A stretch of 64,000 nucleotides of DNA. Origin: Bradysia coprophila (lineage: Eukaryota > Arthropoda > Insecta > Diptera > Sciaridae). Each line of letters starts with the position of its first letter. Position 1 is the first letter of the stretch. The stretch lies in assembly GCF_014529535.1 (NCBI RefSeq), contig NW_023503372.1, forward strand, positions 314,075 to 378,074, written 5' to 3'. Positions 1 to 12,700 of the stretch are shown in pieces. The notes beneath the pieces were generated by a model, which was given only the letters and a program-made list of their open reading frames with translations, was not told the origin of the DNA and did not search any database. A program made the translations under genes and the position numbers.

Positions 1-702
1 AGTGTCTATCCCAATGCGTCGTCATTAATAAAACCGTCCAGAGGAAATATATCATTTTTAATGTCCCACACTAAATATGTGCTCGAAACAGCATAGATTT
101 CAACCATGCAATTTCGTTCCAATTTCGACATGTTGCGTAAATAAGCGTATAACAGTTCAATTGGATAGGAGTTATTGTACCGCGTCGCTGTCGTCGTTTT
201 CAATTAATATGACTCGCAAATTGTTTTGATAAATTGAAAGTGATCGGCGACGACGGTTTTGATTTCGTTTGTTTTCTGTCGTTCACTGGTCTCGGTCGAT
301 GTAGTTTTTTGTGTACCGATGGAAGAAAATAGGAAATTCCAGCAAGAGCAAAGTTTCGCTGTTATAGCGGTGCGAGTGCAGCGATTCGTTTAAGTTGGAA
401 TTTACTATTTTCTTCCAGAGAGAAACTGAACGTTTGATAAAACACAAAACACGAAACAAAAACATGAATTTATTTTTAAAAAAAAATTCAAAACCAAAAC
501 AAAGGTGACAGTTCGGTGTAGAAAATGTCTATGTTCTACCCTCTCTACAGTGATTCATTGAATGAGGGACTTAAATGACACGGATTGAAACTTACAAATT
601 TTTGATCTACAGTCAAAATTTCCCTTCACTTTACCAACATCTTGATTAAAAAACCAAAAAATTTGTGATTTTGTTTTACTAATTATCCAATTTTCTTTTC
701 AG
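1..702. other. Left flank of tgo exon, probably intron or 5' region
   Basis: No exon I can recognise. A stretch near 496-548 recurs in inverted orientation near 34503-34602, inside a later tgo intron. A minus-strand open frame at 6-203 lacks an ATG at its 5' end and has no recognised similarity. Confidence 0.5.
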
Positions 703-783
703 ATCAGATGAGGAAGACCCAAGTGGGAACAAATATAACAGAATGGATGACGATAATATTCAAGACAAAGAACGATTTGCAAG
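703..783 (+). CDS. tgo: tgo exon upstream of the bHLH exon
   Basis: A pyrimidine-rich acceptor (ttttcttttcag) precedes an exon encoding [13 protein letters not shown] then [14 protein letters not shown], with the donor gtaatt at 784. The [13 protein letters not shown] segment is the standard lead-in to the basic region of insect Tango. It ends in phase 2 (AG), completing arginine with the first base of the next exon. The ATG at 743 could start a shorter isoform, but the codons before it are open and acidic as in longer ARNT forms. Confidence 0.9.
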
Positions 784-3700
784 GTAATTTAATGTTCCGT
801 TTTAAAGAATCGTTTGAAAATAAACTCAAACCGTTTACAACGTCGAAGCCACAGTGAACTATTGAAAGCTCGTATCAAGCGAAAGACGGAAAGAACGAAA
901 AAAAAATCTATCCAACTTTGATGCCAATTACTGTCACATATCAAGCCCATTATAATTCAATCTTTTGCAAAACTTTTCTCGTCTATAAACATAAAACGTA
1001 TAAGACGTTATACATCAACCGATCGCATTATAACCCATAACTAAAATGCCATACACACAATTTATAACACAGCACTGGCTGTAATACGTACATTATATAC
1101 CTGTCGTTATGTTTAAAATATTACACAAATTCAAATTTCAAACATTAGCTTCGACTCTCTAATAATATCCTTTTGACTTCACGCATCTCTATATTTTATA
1201 TTTCCATCGTAAGTGCTTCGCTGTGTATACCATATATGATTTACCCGACACAAAAGAGAAGAAAATTCTGTGCACACACAACCGCAATATACACCAGCGT
1301 TCCTTGTACTCACTTATATTTTAAACTCTGAAAACTAATTACAAATAATTATTGATCGCATTAAAGTCAAAGTTAAAGTAAAAAAAAATTCTTATTTTAT
1401 AATACGGTACCAACCGCACACACATCTTTTCCAGCCGTGTAATGGGTAACATCGTTTCACATATATGAAATATTTAGGCTGGTAGGTTATTCATAACGAT
1501 AATGTAGGATAGATGCGTTTACGAAAAGATAATTTGTAGCTTTGCCATAACTTTTTAATAATGTAATTTATTCGTAAATGTGTGCACATTTGAAAATTTG
1601 CCGCGTTATATAGTCAGTCAGTCGTCTATGGGTTTGTAAAAACAATTTTTGAGCATTCGAAAATTTATGAAAATACCGGAAATTTGATTAGGCGACTTGC
1701 TGTCAGAATAACAGCTTTCTTTGCATGTGAGATGTGAAAGGAAAACTTGTTCGATCGACATTTGTCCGACACAACTTGTGTCATACAAGGTTGTTGCTAT
1801 CGTGTGGGAGCCAGAGAGAAAATTCTGCATTAATCTTTTCAAAATGTAGGTGAAATCTAGCCCTTTTTTCTCATTAATTTTCAATGTTCCGGAACATGTA
1901 ATTAACTAGCGGCATTTCAAAACATTTCAAAACTGGCGTTCTGTGAGATTCTGGTGGTTTGTAATAGTTTAACTAACGAATCTATTCATGAAAACTTTCG
2001 ACTTTCAATTGATACCAGACCAATCTATTACTTCATCACATTTAACATAGAATTGATATTGGGACGGGATAGCTCAGTGGTTACATACTAGCCTTTCACC
2101 AAAATGATCCTGGTTCGATTCCTATGTCAGGCATGCATTTTTTTGCGACCATATCCTAAAGCTTACTCAAGCTTCATAGTGTTGGTAGTTGCAGTGTGTT
2201 TGGTAGCTGCAATGATGTATACACCGAAAGACTCGCATGACGTAACTCAAATACGATGAATTCCGGTGCATCTAGTATACATTTAGGCGAAATATGAATT
2301 TAGCGCCTAAATTTTCTCAGATAGTATTTGCACACTTCGAGGCGGTGTTCTGACGTTACATAAACCAAAAGTCTATTCTGAACTTGTTACTGAGACCATT
2401 TCTAAGGTCTTCTTCAATAGCCCCTTAGCTTTAATCCGATTTCATAATTTCCCACAAATAAAGACTAATCAAATACACTGTGTTTATCAGGCAGACAAGA
2501 GTACAACCATCGACTACGTAGACTTCAGTATCATTATAAGGAGCACAGAGTTGAATAATCATTGCTTGGCTCTATGAATAAGAATTGAATCTCTTCGTAT
2601 TGATGCGTCTAAAACGATCCAACCATACTTTCCCTCATAATACTTTCCTGTTATTTATGGATAAGTTTCAGCGAAATCAGCAAAGTAAAACTTTGCTCCG
2701 CACGTTTCTAAAATTAGGCATATTCAGGTAAACTCTTCGAATTAATAGGAGATAAAATCAATCTTCAATTTGTGTTTACGAATCACATTCAATTTCCAGT
2801 GCAGACAAATGTTTTGCTCGTACAAACACACACTACACAATGTGAAACATTGATGGGGGTTTGGTGTGTGAGTACTTCAATATTCGATATATCTCAGTTT
2901 TGTACAAGTTTATCTCTCTCGGCAAGGAATAAGTAGCATAAATGTAATACACGATAATAAGAATACACGAAATAGCACACCACACACAGCCCTTAATACA
3001 AGATTAATAATGAATTTATGTGAAACTCTTCTCTTGATTTGTTTGCTTTCGTTTTCCATTATTTTTGTTTCTTGGGCACTGGACTTTCCGAAAAAAGAAG
3101 GGTAAATTAGTGACATCGATATCCCCACTCCCACACACATCCGCACACCTCCCACCATAATTCTTGATTAAGATGGAAATAATAAAGAAAAAACGAAAAC
3201 AATTATTTTCGATTGGGGGGTGGTGAAGGTAATCTGTTATAATCTGTCAACGATAGAGTTTTGTGATAGGTTTTTTTCGTTGTCGGGGTCGGTTTGCGTG
3301 TTGTGGCAAATTGCCTATATTGCTAAAATTTGTCGGGGGGTCCTTGTTCCTCTGGGAATGTCCATATAACATTATTGTTAATATGTTGTTCAATTAGAAA
3401 CACTTTAAAAATTGATGGAATTCAGGACGAAAGCAGTGTATCGATTTAACTAGGAAGTAGTATGGACAACAACATTCCATTACATCTAGTGCTTTCTGAG
3501 GTAAAAAAGCAAATATGGAAACTTCAACCGGCTCTGTAATATTTATTAAAAATCGATGTGAGTTTTCCTGCAGTTAAGGAAAGCTAACTGTACGCAATTC
3601 AAGTTCTCAACCTAGCAGGTACTATTTGTAGCCAAACAATATTTTAAAGGGACATCACGATTTCAGGCATTCAAAGTTCCGTCAAGAAGTATAACGGATT

Positions 3701-6700
3701 TGAATGGACTGTTTCCCATTCCATATAAGTACATGGAACGTCTGGTGGTGGATTCCGAAAGCTCAGCAACTTCTGGCTCATTTTTAAGAGTTTTTGTTCG
3801 AATATTGGCAGAAACATCAGTAGTTGCTCGCTGTTCAGGTCTTTGAAATCAGTAACTTCTGGCCGATCATTTTTCAGCCCTCAGTAAATTTTAAAGCTCT
3901 AAAGTTTGAACGTCTTAGAATCCTAACCTTAACACAAACAAGCACATCAAAAATTTACAATCACAGAATCTCTTACTTCTTTTGTTTAAAGTATCGCCTA
4001 GTTTTTCATAAATAAAATTTTTTACTTTGCTTTGACGTGCATTTCGACTCGTATTTTGCTATAATAAGAAAAGATTTAGCAGATCACTTTTCCATCGTCG
4101 TTGCCGATAACAGATGACTTTGAATGATTCACTTTAGCGGTTCAACGGTCTGCAGTTCGTTTGAAGAAGAAATTTTAGTTATTGGGGTTATAGGTTGGGA
4201 TCAAATAGCTAAGCCATCAATTTTAATGACTCAATTTATAATACCATTCGATGATTACAATAAAGAATGTAGTTTGGGTCATACTACGATTTAAGGTGAT
4301 CGATTTTAATCTAAATCCGATTATAACATTTTGTGTTCATTATTAACAAAATTCGTAATCAATCAAATGTTCAAGCAATGAAAACACCGCGTAATGAATA
4401 GTGATAAGCAAAGTTGATGAAGAAATCACTTTCCACTCAATTTAATAAATCAAACATCGCCCGAAAGCCGCTAATTTTCAATTAATATCCATCAAACATT
4501 TCATCAATTTTATCGGAAATCAAATCACAATAATTAATTTTAATTGATATTATACCATCGACATCTACTACATTTCAATCTTGATTATAATTTTCTTCTC
4601 TGTCTCTCCGCGTCTTCAATACGAAGAAGGAAAAAAAACACATTTTTATTACACAAACGTTCAATCTTCTAGAAGCCCTAATCAATCCAGATATACATAA
4701 CGTAAAATAATTCCGAACCGAAGAAAGTTCTCACGGCATTTAAACACGAGCCGCCGTCGGCCATAACTAACTAAATGTGCTCAACTTTGAGTAAATGATC
4801 GTTTTTTCATTTAATTTGTTTCAGAGGTTCAATTAAAAAACAGTAAAATTGTAAAGCAATACATTTTCGAACTGAGTAATAACAATGAAATACATAAGTA
4901 CAATATAAATATTGGTAACAATTTTACACACAACAACTTTTATAAACATTATAACACACAGAGGGTATCCGAAGGAACTTGGAATGGAACAAAAAACGAA
5001 CAAGTTTTTTTTTTTATTTTGATTGTTGGTTGTTGTGTTCATTTCTTTTCTTCTTTTTTTCATTTTTTCTCTTGTAAATGGTATGATGATGATGATATGA
5101 TGGTTGTCCGATCAGTCAGACAACTGAGGTACTTTACTCTAATAATAATGGCTTCTCCTTGTTTCTCTCATTTTTTTATTATTATTATTTCATTATTCGT
5201 ATTATTGTGATGGATATTGGTATACTTATACCTACATGCCCCGGTAATGTTGCGGTTTTATTGGCCTGAGTGTAAGCAGATCGCTGAAACTATATTACGA
5301 TGATGGTTACACATAGAAATGAAACCAATTTCATCCGTTACTTTTAATGATAGATACGAATCTAAATAATGGCTACACGAAAAAAAAAACTATCAAAATA
5401 TTGATGCTTCAAAGGAAAATGATGTCGGTGTGGAGGCGCGGATGGGCATTACAAATTTCAGTTTCTTTTTTTTTCAATTTATTGTATGACTGAATTATCC
5501 GACGGAATCAAGGCGTTTTATGTAGCGGTTCATTTAAATCAATTAACCAATTTTTCTTGGCAAGGGATTTTTGATTGTTAAAAATCAATTGGTTATCGTG
5601 TAGGTTGCTTTATATTCGCTGATTATCGTGAAAGATAATTTCGATGGTAAGATAAGGTTTGGCTGTTGTAAAAAGAGAAAATTTTATTGTTTTAAGAGAC
5701 AGGGCAACTCTGCCCTACTAAGCAATAATATCACATGCCTGAGAAATGATCCTGTAAATTTGAAATTCTATATTTTTAAAGGACTTGGACATATAGACTT
5801 CGAAAGTAAGGTGAGAACAAAAGATCTATAGATTGTCAGACGTTAGATCAATATAAAATCCTTTTGAAATTTCAATTACCTTATCGCATAGCAATAACAG
5901 AACTGATTTAGTGCTCGATTTTGAGGAGATTTTACAAACTGCAAATGAATCAGCAGACAATAATTTAAGTCTGAGAATTATTTTCATTGAAAGTAGATGA
6001 CCGTGCTTGATGCAAAATCTTTTACTTCAATAGTTATACCATTCGTTTTACGCAATACTGGCGAAGGCGCGAAGCTCATTGATAAATAGTATCGGCGTTT
6101 TGCCGATGACAATCGATAAACAGGATTTTAATGTTCTAGCATTGCTTAGGTGCATCTCAAATATAACATTGCGGACCGTGTTGCACAAGATCGCTCTGCT
6201 CTTATGGAAAAATTAGGATTGTTGCTGTAAAAATACACTTGTGCAACGACCATTGTAATAGCCAAAGGCCAAAGTAATTTTGTTTATCTAGTGTCGAAAT
6301 ATCGCGACTTCTTCGCTCATTTCCGACACGCTATAAACAAAACGTTGTTCCAAACTGATAATGCTAAGTGGCTTTTTTATCGAACTCGATTTCAGAACTC
6401 GCCTCCGACTCGTGCTTTAAACCTCTCGTTTTCTAAAAAAGCCTCCGAGCATGCGTTAGGAAAAAACCATAAAAATTGTCAGTGTCATTCATTTCGATTA
6501 CTAGTGCGGAAAAGTATTGCAAATAGTTGGTCACTCTGACACTAGCGAAAATTGTTCGAAAAATCTAATCGACATCGCTATACCAACATCACAGTATGTC
6601 ATATAGTTGTCAACCGCAAAAAGTCTTAGGGCACAGAGACCTATTCAACGCACCTAGTCACCATCCATGTACATTCCGTGTGTTCCCTAGTGAATCCGTT

Positions 6701-9700
6701 AAGTCAGAGCTGAAGAATTATTTTCCAATTTTTGACAAGCAGTGTCGAGCCCCTATTTTCTATTATTCTATTGCGACTATCACCACTGTGAAATGCGAAT
6801 CGACTGAATTAATCGCACTCGTAACTTATCCAAACAAAGATGAAGCGATTTACCAACGCAAATCAAATTGAATCTTCTGTACCCGATCTGACTACCGAAT
6901 GAATTATATCATTTTTCCAACAATATATACCATGACCGACCTGAACGTGCAAAACGCTTTCGTTTTTAATTCGATATTATTAACAACATCATCTATGTGA
7001 CCTCACAGGAAGGTTTCGTTTCGTTTAAAAAAACAAAACAAACTTCAGTTTACATTCGTCATCCCGGTCTCTCAGCTGCCATCCATACAATGCATTTTTT
7101 TATACATTCTGTATGAAGGCATTTAATAAAGCAAAAATATTCATAAATTATTTTGACCGCATAATAAATAATTGAAGAAAATTTTTCGAAAGATTACCCA
7201 TTTATTAGAATAGCACATTAAATATATAATTTGAGTATGTTCCGCACAGAGCCAGCCATTCAACAATACACAATTTTGCTGTTGTGCCTATTATTTATTA
7301 AATTAATATAATAATCGCACACACATCTCTATGATGTTGTTGGTTAAATGCTATTTATGAAAAAAATAAACAATTTTTTTCGTCTTAATAAATACCATTT
7401 TTCGAAGCCATCAATATCACAATGTGAATATAATTTGCAAATGAATTTCGCATAGAAAATGTACATAAATCTAACGCCCCAATTACTATACGATCGTAAT
7501 TGGTATTTATGTAATCATTTTATAGATTCTGAAGTATATCTTCGTAATCGCAAAGCTCGGATTCTTTTTTTTTATGTTCGGTTCGGTGGTGTTTAGACAG
7601 AGGTTCGCAATTTAATGGTCAATAAAATTTTTGGTCTACAACAATCAAGTATGCTAATTGAACGATTGAGTGTACAGTACATTGAGCATCATTACATTTT
7701 TTATGTTTTTTTCTTCTTCTCTTAATTGTTTACGTAGGGTAAGCAGGTCTATATGGAGCCCCTTGCCAATTACGAGCTCTGAAAAGGAGAATCGAGTCAA
7801 ACGAATGTGAAGGAGGGATTTGTAACGAAAATAAAGACAGCTCGTAACAGACATGTTTACCCTATACAAAGTGCTTTGAATTGAAGGACATTATGAAACT
7901 AAATTCATTTTCCAAGTTCACTGGTTGCTCTAAATATTCAAATCGATTCCCGTGTCGTTTAGATATGTAAGATGAGGTCTACGATCAAATAGAGGACCAA
8001 ATTGAAATAAAATAATAAACTGGGAAACTGAACGAACTGATCGGGTTACAAAAAGAGACACTTATTTGATGAGCTACTTGTTACTCGTTTTGACTCTGAT
8101 TGATCTAATTGCAGCCCGTTCAAGAACTTTTGCGTGGTCAGGTCACTTAACATAGCCTAAGAGAGGTGTACAGTTTAAATGCAGTATTCGTTGTTCTTAG
8201 ATACATAGTTTCCAGTTGCATAACGGTTCTTTAATGTTTACAAACGACATTCAATCTATTACTTCTTCTGTTCAAAATTGTGTCTGTTTTTTGCTTCAAA
8301 TCTTTTACTTCATTTGTTTTAACGTATATTTTGCTATAATAAGACTGCATTAGCTGGAGTTCATCACTTATTTTTTGATGGTGTAGATAACAGATTCTTT
8401 TTTTTTTTCAAATGCTCCAAACCAATTCTAGAGTAATTAATATCACATTGTCAAGAAGTAATGATTTTGCAAATTTCCCAAAAAAAAACATCGAATAGAT
8501 ATCAACGGACCACCATCAATTACGACTGCACTTAAAATGAAAAAGATCATAAGCAGCTGGGAGTTGCGGGAAATGTTAAGACTCAACTAAAAACAAGAAT
8601 GATATATTCGTGCGAGCCCAAATAGGATAAAATTTACCTGATTCCTATTATGTACTTTTACAACGTCCACTTCAAATTTCGTGATGTTTTGCTAGTTTTA
8701 ATCAAAAACTTGGAAGAATACTCTAAATTCTTTCTCCTGTTTACCATGACGATGACCCATGATCCGTTATGAGCAAACATGAATTTTGAAAAAATTCGAT
8801 TTGAATCTGACTTTTAGACATTACGAGAAGTGATTCAATTAAAAAATGCATTTCGTAAATAATTTTCAAAAAGTAATCTGTTTCTTTCGAACGTTGCAAG
8901 AATAAATTCAAAACCAATAAATAAAAATTCCATTTAATTACTTATCTGCGCAATCATTGTTCGTTCGTCAAAAAATAATTTCAAATTCGAATAGTCTATC
9001 GTTTCAAACAAAAGTGTTGTATTTTTGTAAGATTTGTACACGAATCCTCCAAACGCTCTCACAAACACATTCACTTCACATGTGTTTCGCATGTGTTTCA
9101 CATGTATTCCGCATTTGTTTCACATTCGGCATTCAAATGTGAATTAAATGTACATCACATTTCGTTTAATCGTCACATTTGCACAATTAGCGATGAATTT
9201 CATCAAACTTTTGTCACATCCTAATACTTTGGACCCAAATGCACCGATATGTGCAATAAAATTGAATACATTGTGTTATTATAAGGCCAAATGTGCGGAT
9301 CACATATGGGCAAATGTGTCATATCAGGCAAATTTGGCCATTTTGCATGCTCACATTCACCTAAATTAAAAATTATTTTTGTCGAAACTCAATTGCAACC
9401 TGATTCTATGTTCCTTAAACTATTTAGATGTGGCGTAGATGTGTCAAAATATTGCGTAGATTTGCTGTACGTGCTAATCAAACATTTTTTGTCGTCACAT
9501 TTGATTCACAGGAGATGTACATTTGATGTACATTTGATGTACATGTGATGTACATGTGATTTACATTGTATGCCATATTAAACGAACATGTTTTGAGTGC
9601 GTTCAAAGAGGAGAGTGTTTAGTGACAAGTCGATATGAACGTCTACACTGATGTAATTGGCACAGAATTTTTGAACACTTTTATAAAAAGCTTTCTTTCT

Positions 9701-12700
9701 GCATTTTTAGTGAAATTTGAAATTTTATTGATCGTTTACCAACGGCGACTTATTCGTTCGAATAAAATGATTTTTTTAAGCAGCAATTATGAAAACTAAA
9801 TTTTTATTCTTATTTTGTTTGTATGTCGAAAAACGAGATTCATTGTGACTATAGTTTATGTTCACTCATATTTTCATGGTTCCTGAGATCAGATTTTTGA
9901 AGAATAAAAAATCAATCAACGAGGAATTTTTTCAATGTTCTATTGTTGTTAATGCTAGATTTGTTGAATAAATGTTCTGGGTAAAATATTAAAGTAAACA
10001 AAATAAAAGTTAATTTGATCGAATTTGTTGCAAGCTACGAATACATTCTTGCCTTTAGATAGTAGTTAACATTTCCCGCAACTCCCTGTGAGTAACAAAT
10101 AAATTTTATCAATATGTTGTGGTGTTGCTTATAGACTTGTTTATACTTCGCTAGGGACTTCATCATATTCGCGGTCGATTCTATGCACTATGTGCTGGTT
10201 CAATCGTACGAATAACGCCATCATAGCAAAGCATTTAAATGCAAACAACAATAATAAATGAAATAAAATCTTTTCTCTCCCATATATTCCTATCGCATCG
10301 ACTTGGCAGTTTTGAATGAATGTGAATCGTCCGAAAACCTATAATAATCATTTTCTGAAAATTAATTTTCTGAGAATGGATGCCGGCTATATTTATTGAA
10401 AATATTTTTATTTTTCCTTTTTTTCTATTCACAAAACAATACAGTCCGTATTGAAAGTCATAGGATTCGCTTGTGTTGGATAGCAGTAATAATAAAGTCG
10501 ATGAGGTTTAATCTTAGACAATTTCTTCTACGAATATTGCAAGTTTATCAACAAATTATTGACGAGCAATAATTATGTTCTCTCGCCACATCGATAAATC
10601 TTTCGTATAGATTTTGTAGGATGTTTGTCTTTGCTTTGCCACAAATGTTTCAGAACATTTATGGTTGCCGATGATTGGCCTAAAATAATCTAATGGATTC
10701 TCTGAAATGAATGGTTTTAGATCTAAAATGTTTACGCCCAGCTGCTGCTGTGGTAGCAGAACAATCATTATGAGAGTTATAAAGTTAGTAAGAAAATTCA
10801 GTAGATGCTGAACCGATTTACAGATTTACAATTTCAGTACGGGCAAGATTGTCGTGATTTTAGCTTCAGTCAACAGAACATTACTGTTTCGCACACGTGA
10901 AAAATCCCACTTTCGTAGTTAAGCGGTTCTTCATGGTTTCTCATTTGACTTTTGAAATAGCATATGAAATGAAAGAAATTAGAGAAGCGGAGAAGAGGAG
11001 CAGGAACAGTTTGAATACGAAAGTGATATTTTTTACGTGTGCAAAGCAGTAACCACTACAAAAATTTTAAAAAAATATACCGCCAATTTCTTCTCTAAAA
11101 TCAGGATAATTGAACTCATTTTTCAACAAGTTCGAAAACGTTACACTCAACTTCACTTGACTTGACCCGATTCAGTCAGCTATGTTCTACCTACTAATGT
11201 GACAATCGTTTCAAAGCAATCTGTGGCTGAATTTTGAAACTTCGCACTTGTAACTTATCTACTTATCTCGTAGAGGTTCAGATGTGTTTGACTTGTTCGA
11301 TAACAGATGACCAGGAATTATTGCCTTGTATGGCTAATCGTAACTCTTTCTACTTAAAATAACCACAGCGAAAACATCAACGAGTGTATGGAGGCGCAAA
11401 GGACATTTTTCTTTAAAATAGTGCCAATATGTCACCCGTATCGGAAGCGGACAGCTCTTTTCCGCCACTTCAAAAATTTAAAATGATCAAAAACACTAAC
11501 TAACAAAGGCAAGACAGGCCACTAGTCAAATAAAAGTCTCCATGCACTTAAGCAGCTTAACTTACATTACCGATCAAACAATGAAACTGCTCACATTTTC
11601 GGATGAGATTTTGGACAGTACTATCTCCCTACAAAAGGTTTCAAGTTCTATATGATGGAAATGCTGTCTTTGAATTAGAATTAAAAATTTTATTTGTTAT
11701 ACTATTCGACCGTTGCGTTTCTCTATTGTTCCAACGATGGTCATTTCGTAGACCACTAAGAAATCATATTTGCTGAAAACTAAACTTTTTAATTAAAATC
11801 GTTTAGACCACATTGTGGTGCAATTTTCAAATTTGTGTTGATAAACACATGAGTATGTACCAGTACCACACTACGACATCATTTTCAAATCTATATAACA
11901 TTTAAAAGTTTGGCGATGTAGTTACAGTATATGACTGGAAAAACCGTCATTTGAATTGCACTTTTAATAAAACAATGCAAAAAAGTGCATTTTTAATTCC
12001 ATCTCTTCGATGTTAAAGCTATCTTCAATGGTTGGTCACGACGAAATTGTAACAGGCGAATACGGTGTGTATCTCTCATACACAGCAGAATGAACCGAGA
12101 GAATAAAAAAAAAACAATATCGGAATTAAGAACACACATCTCCGGATATAAACAACCCGTGAGCACATGCATACATTGTGTGTTATGGTATATTATGCAT
12201 GGAATGACGATGGAAAAAGAAACTGTATTTTTATGTTATCGAAAATGTATCATCGTTCTAGTCTTGTTTCAGTTTCAGTATATAAAAAAATCGAAAAAAA
12301 AATCGGATGAGATTCGCGTCAGGATTTCAGGAGAAAAGTACATTGATGTTGATATTGTTGGTTAACATTATGCCTCTTCCGATGAAGATAATATTTTACA
12401 TGTGCAAATATATCTGCACGAGAAAGGACACAATGAAATTGTCTTCTGCCAGTCTGATATTAATGCGAAAGCGATCTGCTTATTTTTCTCTTGCGTAAAA
12501 TATCATCGGTAATTTCATGTAACAACTGCATGCGTGTAACAGTCTATCAATATTCTCATACAAGATCGTTTTAAATACTCCACTGTTTTAATACCAGAAA
12601 ATTTATGTAAATCTGAAATCCCCCCAATGGAAATATCCATCAACCTATAGACAGATTAATTTGAAATGAAATGTTGAGACTGTTATAAAAGTAAAATTTT

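Noticed and set aside
6..203. Minus-strand frame at the left edge
   Set aside because: The first codon is TTG preceded directly by a stop, with no ATG for 24 codons. It could be the edge of an exon, but nothing supports that.
2061..2130. Functional tRNA gene
   Set aside because: Pol III boxes are perfect, but acceptor and anticodon stems do not pair, so a SINE-like head is the better call.
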